Shown here: positions 11,992 through 22,767 of the stretch, one piece after another
How positions within the stretch are numbered: the first letter of the stretch is position 1
Layout: each line of letters opens with the position of its first letter
Source of the DNA: Tupaia tana
Lineage: Eukaryota; Chordata; Mammalia; Scandentia; Tupaiidae
Direction: 5' to 3'
NCBI GenBank assembly: GCA_026018925.1
Contig: JAKSZU010000009.1
Span: forward strand, 86,812,139-86,876,138
DNA: 64,000 nucleotides
Program-made: the position numbers and the translations under genes
The notes under the pieces: generated by a model
What the model was told of the DNA's origin: nothing
What the model saw: the letters and a program-made list of their open reading frames with translations, nothing else
Databases searched by the model: none

Positions 11992-14900
11992 CTAATTCCT
12001 GACAACATACATTTTAAAAGAAAAAACTGTTCAAATAGATAAAGAAGGGCACTATATTGTTGTAAAAGTTTCAATAAATCAAGAAGATATAAGGCTTGTA
12101 AATATCTAAGTGCTTAACACAGGATCAACCAAATATATGAAGGAAAGACTGTTAAATCTAAAAGGGGAGATAGACTGCAACACACTAATTGTTGGAGACC
12201 TCAATACTGCATTATCCTCTCTGGACACATCATCTTGACAAAAACTATGTAAAGAGATAAATGATACCATAAATCAAATGGACTTAACAGACATCTATAG
12301 AACTTTCCACCAAAAGACCACAAGATACACATTTCTCTCACCTTCCCATGGAACCTTCTCAAAGAATCACCACATCATAGGGAAAAAAGCAAGCCTCTAC
12401 AGATTCAAAGGCATAGAAACTATATGCAGCATCTTCTCCGACCCTGATGGAATTAAATTTGAGTTTAATGTCAAGAGAAATCTTCAAAGTTGCTCAAATA
12501 AATGGAAACTAAATAACCTACTCCTGAATTACTTCACAACTACTGAAGAAATAAAGACTGGAATAAAAAGACAGAAAGAAGGCAAATGGATCATCTAACA
12601 TCATGCCTCAGAGAATTAGAAAAGCAACAGTAAAAAAATCCAAAAATCTCCAGGAGAAATGAAATAATAAATATATGAGCAGAAATAAATGACATTGAAA
12701 ATAAGCAAGGTATACAGAAAATAAATGAAAGTAAAAGCTGATTCCATGAAAAGATAAACAAAATTGATACAGCACTAGTGATAATTATTAAGAAGAGAGA
12801 AAGGAACCAGGTGAATCAAATCTGCAATGAAGCAGGCAAAATAACAACAGACATAGTAGAAATACAAAACATCATTAGCAGATACTATAAACATTTGTAT
12901 GCCAAGAAAGAAGACAATCTAGATAAGATGGACAAATTCCTGGGCACATATAATATACCAAGATTGATCCAGGAGGATAAGGAAAGTTTGAATAGGCCCA
13001 TAACAAGCCAGGAGATTAAATATGTAATAAATAACCTCCCAATAAAGAAAAGTCCTTACCCTGATGGCTTCATCTCTGAATTCTACAAAACTTTCAAGGA
13101 AGAGTTAACCCCAATTCTGCTCAAGATATTTGTAAAGATCCAAAAGGGAGCGTGTCTCCATAATTCATTCCATGAAGCCTGTGTCACACATATCCTTAAA
13201 CAGATGAGGACAGGACAAGGGAGGAAAACCATAGACCACTATTTCTGATGAATATATATACAAAGATTCTCAACAAGATACTAGCAAATTGTATCCAACA
13301 ACTTATAAAAAAGGTTATACATCATGATCAGGCATGCTTTATTTATTCCAGGTATGCAAGTTTCGTTGAACCTACACAAAACCATAAATGTAATACACCA
13401 TATTAACAGGAAGAAATATAAAACCATATGGTCATATAAATTGATGGAGAAAAACATTTGATAAGATACAACATCCCTTCATGATCAAGACTCTCAGAAA
13501 AATTGGCATACAAGCATCATTTTCCAGCACAATAAAAGTTATCTATGAAAAACCCATAGCAAACATCATCCTGAATGAAGAAAAGCTGAAAGCTTTTCCA
13601 CAAAAACAGGTACAAGACAAGGATACTCACTTTCTTTACTTCTTTTCAATACAGTACTGGAAGTCCTCGCCAATGCAATCAGAAAAGAGGAAAAAATAAA
13701 AGGCATTTAAATAGAAAAAGAAGACGTGAAACTCTCTCTATTCACAGATGACATGATTGTATACATAGAAGACCCAATGGTTTCTGTGAAATATTTTCTG
13801 GAAATAATACATGAATATAGTAAATTTGCAGGATAGAAAAACATTATACAGAAATCTATAGCATTTATATCTATGAACAACAGCCAGACTGAGATAGAAC
13901 TGAGAAAAGTTATTCCATTTACCATAGCCAGAAAAAATATAAGATACTTAGGAATAAATCTAACCAAAGAAGTTAAAAACCTCCACAAGGAAAACTGCGA
14001 GAAGCTAAAAAACAAAATTGAAAATAACACAAAAAAGTGGAAGGACATCCCATGTTCCTGTCTTGGAAGAATTAATATAATCCAAATGGCAATTCTACCC
14101 AAATTAATCTAAATATTTAATGCAATGCCAATTATAGTACCAGATACATTCTTCACAGAAGTAGAAAAGGCATTCATAAAATTTGTGTGGAATCAGAAAA
14201 GACCCTGTATTGCCAAAGCAATTCTGCACAGGAAGAGTGGAGTGGGCAGCATCTCACTGCCAGACAGAGAAATATACTACAAAGCAGTGGTAATCAGAAC
14301 AGCATGGTACTGGCACAGAAACAGACGTGTGGACCAATGAAACAGAATAGAGTTCCCAGAAATAAATTGCCAAACATACAGTCAACTGATTTCTGACAAG
14401 GGGTACCAGTCAATCTAGTGGGAAAAGGAAAACTTCTTCAGCAAATGGTGTTGGAAAAGCTGTATTTCTACCTTCAGAAAGATGAATCTGAACCCCTACC
14501 TCTCACCTTTTAGAAAAATCAAGTGAAGGTGGATCAAAGATCTAAATCTAAGACCTCAAACTATAAAGCTGCTCCTGGAAAACACTCAGAAAACTGTGGG
14601 AGACATTGGGGTAGGCAAAGACTTTTAAAATAAGACCCTCAAAGCACAGTAATCCCCAAAATAGACAAGAGGGATTACATCAGACTTAGAAGTTTCTGCA
14701 TGGCAAAACACACAGTAATTAGTGTGAATTGACAGCCCTCAGAATAGGAAAATATTTTTTTTTTGAAGAGATTTTCGCTATAGGGCATGTGCGCTCGCCA
14801 GACAGACAGAGAGAGACATTAGAGACAGAAAGCGAGAAATCACCCTCCAGGGGGGATGGTCACGCCGCAATCCCTTCTCCTCCATTCTCCTCTCGGGATC

Positions 14901-15562
14901 TTGGGCACGCATGCACACGCGCCCAGCATGAGTTTTAAGCCACTGGTTCTGGGACGCGTACCGCGGTCGACTACGTGGGAGTCCAGCGACATTGCCATTA
15001 CGCTAACTGCTGGTTCCCTAGGAAAATATTTTTGTAAAGTATGTGTCAGATAAAGGACTGTTAACCAGAATAAACAAGGAACTCAAGCTGCTGCTTGGAA
15101 TAAAAGTTGATCAACCCTATTAAAAGATGCAAGATTGAGTTGGAAAAAAAAAATAACACTCTCTTAAGATGACATACAAATAGCCAAAATGTATGTGAAA
15201 AACTGCTGAACATCCCTCATTCTAAGGGAAATGCAGATCAAAACAACAATGATTACCGCCTAACCCTACTCAGAATGACTAAGATTAAAAAATAATAGTA
15301 ATAAGTGCTGACAGGAGTGTAGTGAAAGGGGAACTCTCTTACACTGCTGATAGGAATGTAAATTGGTCCAGCCACTGTGGAGAACAATTTGGAGATTCCT
15401 CAAAAATCTACAAATAGAACTACCATATGATTCAGCAGTCCCACTCCTTGGTATCTCACCTGAAGAATTCCTAATCAGAAAAGTGCTTGTACATTGATGT
15501 TTATTGCTGCACTATTCACAATAGTTAAGACATGGGACCAACCTAAATGCTCATGAAAATAA
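11992..15562 (+). pseudogene. L1-A ORF2, middle block
   Basis: ORF2 of L1-A resumes here in the endonuclease after L1-B and continues through reverse transcriptase to the Cys-rich end. A SINE sits at 14760-15018. Pieces: endonuclease 12278-12598, fingers 12778-13248, palm 13481-13790 (active-site region TDDM near 13750), thumb 13873-14400. Stops and indels are frequent. The block ends at AAATAA (15557-15562), where L1-C is inserted; the last ORF2 codons are at 19948-20140. Confidence 0.86.
14760..15018 (-). mobile_element. tRNA-derived SINE, copy 4
   Basis: Minus-strand copy in L1-A ORF2 with a perfect 15-bp TSD, TAGGAAAATATTTTT (14745-14759 and 15019-15033). Confidence 0.93.
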
Positions 15563-16843
15563 TGGCAATTGTACCCAAACTAATCTACATATTTAATGCA
15601 ATGCCAATCAAAGTACCAGACACATTCTTCACAGATCTAGAAAAGACAATCATAAAGTTCGTCTGGAATCATAAAAGACCCCATATGGCCAAAACAATTC
15701 TACACAAGAAGAGTGGAGTGGGTGACATTGCCCTCCCTGACCCAAAAATATACTACAAAACTGTGGTAATCAAAACAGCATGGTACTGGCACAGAAATAG
15801 ACAGGAGGACCAATGGAACACAATAGAGTCCCCAGCAATAAATTCTCAAGCATACAGTCAACTGCTTTTTGAGAAGGGGTACCAGTCAATCCAGTGGGAA
15901 AAGGAAAACCTCTTCAGCAAATGGTGCTTGAAAAACTGGATTGCCACCTGTAGAAAGATGAATCTGAACCGCTACCTCTCACCGTTGACGAAAATAAAGT
16001 CAAGGTGGATCAAGGATCTAAATCTAAGACCTCAAACTATAAAACTGCTCCTGGAAAACACTGGGGAAACTCTGGGAGATATTGGTGTAGGGAAAGACTT
16101 CTTAAATAAGACCCCCAAAGCACAGTCGATCATCCCCAAAATAGACAAGTGGGATTACAACAGACTAAGAAGTTTCTGCATGGCAAAAGACACAGTAATT
16201 ACTGTGAATCGACAGCCCTCTGAATGGGAAAATATTTTTGTTAATTATGCATCAGATAAGAGTCTGATAACCAGAATACACAAGAAACTCAAGATGCTGT
16301 TTGGAAAAAAGATGATCAGCCCTATTAAAAGATGGGAGGAGGAGTTGAAAAAAACACTCTCTAAAAAATGACAAACGAATAGCCAAAAGGCATATGAAAA
16401 AATGCTCCACATCCCTCATCGTAAGGGAAATGCAGATCAAAACAACATTGAGATACCACCTAACCCCGGTCAGAATGTCTAAGTTTAAAAAAACAAAAAA
16501 TGATAAGTGTTGGCACGGTACGATAAAAGGGGAACTCTTTTACACTGCTGGTGGGAATGTAAATTGGTCCAGCCATTGTGGAGAACAATTTGGAGATTCC
16601 TCAAAAATCTACACATAGAACTACCATATGACCCAGCAATCCCAATCCTTGGTATCTACCCAAAGGACAGAAGAATTCTTAATCGGAAAAGTGCTTCCAC
16701 ATCAATGTTTATTGCGGCATTATTCACGATTGCTAAGACATGGAACCAACCCAAAAGCCCCCGTATGGATGAATGGATTGGAAAACGGTGGCACATATAC
16801 TCTATGGAATAGTATTCAGCCAAAAAAAAAAAACAAACAAACA

Positions 16844-16876
<33 letters not shown>

Positions 16877-16999
16877 TGATTTTTGACAAAAAGTGGAAGA
16901 TTATGGAAGATTTACTGCTGAGTGAAGCAAGCCAGGTTATGAAGGAGAGACACTGTATGTCCCCATTTAATATATACCGAGTGTCTGCACTCTGTAACT
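15563..16999 (+). pseudogene. L1-C ORF2 C-terminal fragment
   Basis: This fragment encodes the thumb and C-terminal domain of ORF2, with a Cys motif whose first Cys pair is damaged (CWHG then TI instead of a second Cys). There is no endonuclease and no catalytic palm. The open part (15563-16371) is the cleanest ORF2 stretch in the nested stack, in line with a late arrival of L1-C. Confidence 0.85.
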
Positions 17000-17182
17000 G
17001 AAACTGATTGACCTAAGGTTGTACAAACGCAAGAGATGGAGGTTAGTGCCAGAAGTGGAGTGTGTGGAGAAGAGGGACCTAAGGAAGGACATTTGGAAGA
17101 GGGATATGGAGAGAGAGCATTAATGGGATGGGGAGGTGTGGAGTTATTGGTGAAAGATACTCTGATCAAACTGCACTGGGGA
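15563..17182 (+). mobile_element. L1-C, 5'-truncated L1, first segment
   Basis: Plus-strand L1 truncated in ORF2. It starts abruptly within the reverse-transcriptase thumb region, next to the short TSD AAATAA (15557-15562 and 19948-19953). ORF2 is open for 270 residues to 16371, then frameshifts; it ends near 16999 and the 3' UTR follows. An A-rich (CAAA)n expansion at 16820-16874 replaces a few ORF2 codons. At 17182 the 3' UTR is interrupted by HAL1-D and resumes at 19829. Confidence 0.86.
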
Positions 17183-17533
17183 TTCTCTGAGAAGATTCCT
17201 CATGGAAACTGGGAACTAGATATTTCAGGGCACAGGAGAAATGAAGATTTTCTACTCATAATTCAGCCTCCAGCAAGCAAAGCTAGTGTGGTAGGGAGCC
17301 CCTCTGGCCTTCTATCTCTGTCTCTGTGTCTCTGAGGTCTCTCTCTCTGCTCCTGTCTCCTCATTTTTTTGGTAATTTTTCCTTTTTACGATTTTTTTAA
17401 AGGTAGAGTTTCTCTCTGGCTCTCAGCTCCATCTTTTGTTTTGTTAATAATCCCTTCTGCTCCTTTCTCCCAGGCAGGAGAGTTGAGCCATTCTCTGAGA
17501 AGATTCCTCATGGAAACTGGGAACTAGATATTT
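17183..17533 (+). promoter_or_regulatory. HAL1-D promoter monomers (~308 bp)
   Basis: The 43-bp block starting TTCTCTGAGAAGATTCC at 17183 recurs at 17491, so the element holds one full ~308-bp unit and the start of a second, which runs directly into the hairpin. HAL1-1 (minus, ~295-bp period at 27122/27417) and HAL1-3 (268 bp at 61311/61579) show the same arrangement. Confidence 0.75.
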
Positions 17534-17559
17534 CGCGTGGCGCGCAAGCGCGCCGCGCG
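17534..17559 (+). promoter_or_regulatory. CpG-saturated hairpin upstream of HAL1-D ORF1
   Basis: Arm CGCGTGGCGCGC (17534-17545) pairs with GCGCGCCGCGCG (17548-17559) over 12 positions, one of them a T:G wobble (17538 with 17555); AA is the loop. It holds 8 CpGs in 26 bases. The same stem, with one swapped base pair, is at 54784-54811 in L1-F. It lies 269 nt before the ORF1 start. Confidence 0.8.
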
Positions 17560-17828
17560 GTTTTCTATTTTGTGATTTTTTTCTCTTAAAAAAAAAAGAA
17601 AAGCAATTATAATTTTTTAATTTTTTGCCTTTTTTCTCTCTTTTTGTTGTTGTTTCTCTCTCTCTTTTTCCTTTTCCTTTTTCTTGTCTCTCCATCCAAT
17701 ATCTACTGAATCTGCTGCACCAGCGATCACAACAGAACGGCAATCAGATTCTAGAACACCTCTGTCTGCTTGCTCCTGAACATTGAGGCTTAACTTCAAG
17801 AATTTGAAAGAAACAAGCCATTCATCAG

Positions 17829-18830
17829 ATGACAAGAAATCACCGTCGGATCACGAGAAATATGGGAAAACGAGAAAATACCTCTCCTCCAATGGAAAAG
17901 AGTAACTCTCCTTCATCCACAAGCAGTTCGGTGAAAGTCATGGAAATGTCTGATAAGGAATTTAGAACATTCGTAATGTCGAAGCTAACAGAGATGGAAG
18001 AAAAGAGAGATAATGAACTGCTAAAGAGAAAGGAGAAAGAAGTTGCCGAGTTCCAGGAGATGAGGAAATTCTTGCAAGATCTAAAAGAGGAATTACACAC
18101 TTTACAAAAGACTCAAACGGAACTGCTAGAGATGAAGTCTATAATACAAGAAGTCAAAATCTCCCTTGAAAGTATTAAAAGCAGACTAGATCATTCAGAA
18201 AATAGAATCTCAGATGTAGAAGAGAAAATGGCTGGCTTACAAAAGTCCACCACGAAGACTGAGAAAATGGCTCAAAAATTTGAGAATGATATGCGAGAAG
18301 TACTGGATACCATCAAACGTCCAAATATCCGGATAATTGGCATTCCAGAAGGTGAAGAGACCCATAAGGGCATTGATAATCTATTCCATGAAATCCTGCA
18401 AGAAAACTTTCCAAACCTAGAGAGGCATTCGAAGATCCAGTCCCAGGAAATACAAAGGACCCCAAATAGAATCAACCCAAGGAGATCTTCTCCAAGACAC
18501 ATTATAGCCAGGTTGACCAAAACCGCAGACAAAGACAAGATACTAAGATTGGCAAGAGAGAAACAGCAAGTTACCTACAAAGGACATCCCATCAGGCTAA
18601 CAGCAGATCTCTCATTGGAATCAGTGCGAGCTAGGAAAGAATGGGAAAATATATTAAAAGTGTTAAGAGAGAAGCAATTTCAGCCAAGAATACTGTACCT
18701 GGAGAGATTATCTTTCATGTGGGAAGAAAAGAGAAGAACATTCTCAGATAAACAAAACCTGAAAGAATTTACCAGCACCAGACCAGATCTCCAAGAAGTT
18801 CTCAAGGGTGTGCTGTATCAAGAAAATTAA
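17829..18830 (+). CDS. HAL1-D ORF1 protein, 333 residues, intact
   Basis: ORF1 is an RNA-binding, trimerising chaperone that packages its own RNA in cytoplasmic ribonucleoprotein. Visible order: basic Ser-rich N-terminus (1-40), coiled coil (about 45-150), RRM-like domain with the RPNIRIIGIPEGEE signature (about 158-245), and C-terminal domain ending YQEN. The ATG chosen begins MTRNH, as in the second L1 subfamily and other HAL1s. Compared with the 319-residue ORF1 of L1-F it is 14 residues longer: three near the N-terminus and 11 (LKRKEKEVAEF) inside the coiled coil. There are no internal stops, unlike its three relatives in the window. No ORF2 follows; the stop is succeeded by 3' UTR. Confidence 0.88.
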   Translation: MTRNHRRITRNMGKRENTSPPMEKSNSPSSTSSSVKVMEMSDKEFRTFVMSKLTEMEEKRDNELLKRKEKEVAEFQEMRKFLQDLKEELHTLQKTQTELLEMKSIIQEVKISLESIKSRLDHSENRISDVEEKMAGLQKSTTKTEKMAQKFENDMREVLDTIKRPNIRIIGIPEGEETHKGIDNLFHEILQENFPNLERHSKIQSQEIQRTPNRINPRRSSPRHIIARLTKTADKDKILRLAREKQQVTYKGHPIRLTADLSLESVRARKEWENILKVLREKQFQPRILYLERLSFMWEEKRRTFSDKQNLKEFTSTRPDLQEVLKGVLYQEN

Positions 18831-19828
18831 ACACAGACACACGGAAATAAGAGTCAAAAAACTATGAAAGTGGCCAACTTAATCAGAGGGACAAGTCTGG
18901 AGTTGAATACTATATCCCAGAATTTAATCAGGAAAATTGAACCAGAACAGAAGATAAAAGTACATGAGACTGATAGGTTCATGCACCTTCCATTTGAACA
19001 GAATCCTAACTTGTTTCCTGGCTTTAAGCAAAGTTCCTTGGCATTTCTTTGAGTTAAGTTAAAACTGGTTTTCTTAGTAGTAATGAGTGAACTCACCATA
19101 GAAAGTAGTTAGATTATGTAGGAAATTGTGTGATCAATGCAACGTGGGGGGAAAGGGAATGAAGGACAATTGTAGACACCGGAGGTGGTGTGAGAGGAGG
19201 GTGGGAAAGGACAGAGGGTCAGAAAGAGGGGTAGAAGTAATTCTAGGAACTAGTAATGGAAAATTTTTTGTAATGTGCATGATTGTATCACTATGCAGTG
19301 TGTACTGGATGGGAGATTGCATTTTGTATGCTGTGATGAAGCTTAGGGAAGGAATGTAAATTGAGTTACAAAAAAAAAAGTTTCAGAAAAAAAATATATA
19401 TCTATTCAATGACTGCAGTAGGATATGTAGCCACAGCTAGGTACTACTTTATAGGATGCGTAAAGTAAGACTTGTGTTCATGGAAATGTGGGTATCACTT
19501 GTGTTTGCTATGAGGGTATTTGGATTGATTAGGGTCTTTGGCGTTACAATAAAATGTGAGGAGAAAACAGTATAGAAAGCAAACATAGTTACCAGAGACT
19601 GTGGGAGGAGAGTGGGAGATGGCAGAGGGTAAGAGATAGAGAATCTAGGATGGGGGGAAAAAAGCAAAACATACAGAAGACAAGAAATGGAAGATCATTT
19701 GCTGACAATAACATGTTTGTTGATGTGCTTGATTGAGACAATATATAGTGTAATTTGGATGGAAAATCTCATTTTGTATGCTGTAATGATGTTCAGAGAA
19801 TGAATGCAAATAAATAAATTGAAAAAAA
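18831..19828 (+). other. HAL1-D 3' region with two terminal modules
   Basis: The family's terminal module (GGAGGGTGGGAAA-type purine stretch, then CATTTTGTATGCTGTGATGA) appears at about 19140-19375 and again, diverged, at 19580-19820. The first ends in an A-rich run (19369-19398), the second in AAATAAATAAA plus the final A tail. The other HAL1s show a single module, so this end probably includes read-through sequence. Confidence 0.65.
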
Positions 19829-19947
19829 AAACTGCACTGGGGAGAAATGTTCACACATATACTGAAATGTTCACTTTGTAAGCTAAATAATATGATTGAA
19901 TTTATATAAAAAATTAAAACAAAAAAGGTGAAAAAAACCCCAAAAAC
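19829..19947 (+). mobile_element. L1-C, second segment: end of 3' UTR and tail
   Basis: It continues the 3' UTR broken at 17182 (GAGAAATGTTCACA, GTAAGCTAAATAATATGATTG) and ends in an A-rich, C-interrupted tail. Confidence 0.82.
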
Positions 19948-20437
19948 AAATAAATTGAAAAACTGTGGAACATATACTCTGTGGAATACTATTCAGCCAT
20001 AATAAATGAAAAAACCCTGGCTTTTGACAAAAGGTGGGGGAATATGGAAGATTTATTGCTGAGTGAAGCAAGACAGGTTATGAAGGAGAGAGATTGTATG
20101 TCCCCACTTAACATATACTGAGTGTCCGCACTCTATGACTGAAACTGATTGACTAAAGTATATAGAAACCCAGTAAATGGATTTAAATACTAGATATAGT
20201 GTGTGTGAAAGATAGGATATGAGTAAAGACATTTAGAAGAAAAATAAGGAGGCAAAGTATTAATCTGGCAAAGAAATGTGGTATTATCTGTTGACGATAT
20301 TTTATAGTTTTATCAACTGGACTGGGGAGAAATGTTCACATTCTTGAATTAATCACTTTGTAAGCTAAATAATGTGATTGAATGTATAAAAGAAAATGAA
20401 ATAAGAAAATGTCAAAAAATAAAGGAAAAAATAAATA
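19948..20437 (+). mobile_element. L1-A, last segment: ORF2 end and 3' UTR
   Basis: It resumes ORF2 at the codons for the WHIYS-like end, reaches the stop near 20140 and carries the typical 3' UTR (GATTGACTAAAG, GGGGAGAAATGTTCACA). It ends in an A-rich tail with AATAAA motifs just before the right TSD (20438-20451). Confidence 0.87.
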
Positions 20438-21677
20438 AAGAACAGCAGAGAAAGTGGGCAACCTTGCCTAGTACCAGTTTTTATTGGAAATCTTTTAGCT
20501 TTTCCCCACTCAGTATAATGTTAGCTTTAGTTTTTTCATAGATGGCTTTTATTGTGTTCAGAAATGACCTTTCTATACCAATCTTACTCAGTGTCTTAAT
20601 TATGAAAGGATGTTGTATTTTATCAAATGCTTCTTTCCACATCAATTGAAATGATTATATGTTTTTTATCTTTCTTTCTTTTAATATGATGTATTAAATT
20701 TATGGTCTTGCGTATGTTGAACTACCCTTGCATCCTTGGGATAAAGACTACCTGTTCGTGATGAATAATCTTTGTTATATGTTGTTGGATATGATTTGCG
20801 AGTATCTTGTTGAGAATTTTTGCATCTGTATTCATCAACGATATTTTTCTCTAGTTTTCCTTTTTTGTCATGTCTTTTATGTTTTGGTAATGAGGATAAT
20901 GGAAGCTTCATAAAATAAATTTGGAAGGTTTCCCTCTTTTTGAATGTTTAGAAATAATTTGAGTAGGATTAAGATGAACTGTTCCTTTAAAGTTTTGTAG
21001 AATTCAGTAGCGAAGCCATCTGGACCTGGGCTTTTCTTTGTTGGGAGGTTATTTATTACTAATTTAATCTCCTGGCTTATTAAGGGTCTATTCAGGTTTT
21101 CTATGTCCTCCTATTCAATCTTGGTAGATTATACGCATCCAGGAATTTGTCCATCTTCTCCAAGTTATCTTGTTTGTTGGCATATAGTCTTTCATAGTAT
21201 CCTCTAATGATATTTTGTATTTGTACTATGTCTGTGGTAATATTGCCTGTTCCATTACGTATTTAATTTATCTAATTTCTTTCTTCTTCTCTATCAGTCT
21301 AGTCAACGGTTTGTTAATCGTGTTAATTTTTTCAAAGAACCAGCTTTTGCTTTCATTTATTTTGTGTATGGTTTGTTTATTTTTTATCTCATTTATTTCT
21401 GCTCAAACTTTTATTATTTCTTTTTGCTTGGCATTTTTTTTAATCGTTGTTGTTGTTTCCAATTCCCTTAGTGCATGATGTTAGGTTATCTATTTGCCAT
21501 TTTTCCATCTTTTCTTATGCGCACAAATTGCTATGAATTTCCCTCTTATGACTGCTCTTGCTGTGTCTCATAGATTATGGAAACTTGTGTACTCTTTATC
21601 ATTAGTTTCCATATATTATTTGATGTCAGAATTGTTTTCTTCAGTAGTGAAGGAGTCATTCAGAAGTAGGTTGTTTA

Positions 21678-21940
21678 GGGAACAGCAGTTAGCATAATGA
21701 CTATGTCGCTGGACTCCCATGTAGTTGACTGCAGTTCAAGTCCCAGACCTGGTGGCTTAAACTCATGTCAGGCGCGTGTGCGTGCACATCCATTATCCCG
21801 AGAGGAGAATGGAGGAAAAGGGATTGCGGCATGGTTATCCTCCCTGGAGGGTGATTTCTCGCTTTCTGTCTTTTTGTCTCTGTCTTTCTGATGAGCGCAC
21901 GTGCTCTATAGCAAAAAACTCTCCAAAAAAAGAAAAGAAA
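21678..21940 (+). mobile_element. tRNA-derived SINE, copy 5
   Basis: Plus-strand copy in L1-H ORF2 with a perfect 16-bp TSD, AGAAGTAGGTTGTTTA (21662-21677 and 21941-21956). The A box is TAGCATAATGA and the B box AGTTCAAGTCC, both weakened by CpG decay. Confidence 0.93.
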
Positions 21941-22767
21941 AGAAGTAGGTTGTTTAGTTTTCATGTGTTTGTGCATTTTTGCGGCCGTTCCTTGAAATTA
22001 ATCTTGAGTTTAATTCCATCATGGTCAGAGAAGATGCTGGATATAGTTTCTATGCCTTTGAATCTATAAAGGCTTGTTTTGTGTCCTAACAGATGGTCAA
22101 TCTTTAAGAAGGTTCCCTGCCAGGGTGAGAAAAATGTATATTTTGTGGACTTTGGGTGGATAATTCTATAAATATCTGTCAAGTCCATTCAATTTATAAT
22201 ATCATTTAGGTCCTGTATCTTTCTCTTTATTTTCTGCCTAGAAGATATGTCTAAAGAAGATAATGGGGTATTGAGATCTCCAACAATTGTAGTGTTTCTA
22301 CCTATCTCTCCTTTTAGCTCCAGCAGTCTTTCCTTCACATATTTAGGTGCTCCTGAGTTAGGTGCATAGATATTTATAAGCATTATGTCTTCTTGCTGGT
22401 TTACCCGATTTACTATTATGTAATGCCCTTCTTTGTCTCTTCTTACAGTCTTTGACTTGAAGTCTATTTTGTCTGAAGTCAATATCACAACTCCAACCTT
22501 TTTTTGATTTCCGTTTGCATGGAATATCTTTTTCCAGCCCTTCAATTTTAGTCTATGTACATCTTTATGCATAAGGTGAGTTTATTGTAGGCAACAGATG
22601 GAAGGTTTCTGTTTTTTTATTTACTCGGTCAGTCTATATCTCTTAATTGGAGTATTTAATCCATTGACATTCAATGTTGTTATCGATATTTCCGAACCTG
22701 TTCATATTATTAAGTGAGACATTTTCTTGGTTCCTTTTTGGTCTCTTATAACTGTCTGTCTGCCTTT

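Larger units (their letters stand above)
17183..19828 (+). mobile_element. HAL1-D, complete ORF1-only half-L1 retrotransposon
   Basis: This 2.65-kb insertion is bounded by a perfect 15-bp TSD, AAACTGCACTGGGGA (17168-17182 and 19829-19843), and ends in an A tail. It has a 5' UTR with a ~308-bp promoter repeat, a CpG-rich hairpin, one open ORF1 and about 1 kb of 3' region, and no trace of ORF2. Since it starts at the TSD with promoter sequence, it is not a truncated L1. HAL1 elements are known as L1 derivatives that lost ORF2 and borrow it from L1. It is the deepest and best preserved insertion of the stack. Confidence 0.9.
1590..22720 (-). pseudogene. L1-H ORF2, split by L1-A and a SINE
   Basis: ORF2 survives as 20452-22720 (endonuclease and fingers/palm of the reverse transcriptase, with a SINE at 21678-21940) and 1590-3425 (the rest of the reverse transcriptase and C-terminal domain). 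The reverse-transcriptase active-site stretch lies near 3340 and reads TDDM where intact copies have ADDM. Frames break many times, so the copy is inactive. The EN stretch at 22189-22572 is the longest readable piece and still shows the family motif for the first catalytic Asp/Asn loop. Confidence 0.82.

Noticed and set aside
17340-17720. Host exon or pseudogene with a splice-like pyrimidine tract before HAL1-D ORF1
   Set aside because: The TSD at 17168/19829 places this stretch inside HAL1-D; it is 5' UTR and monomer sequence.
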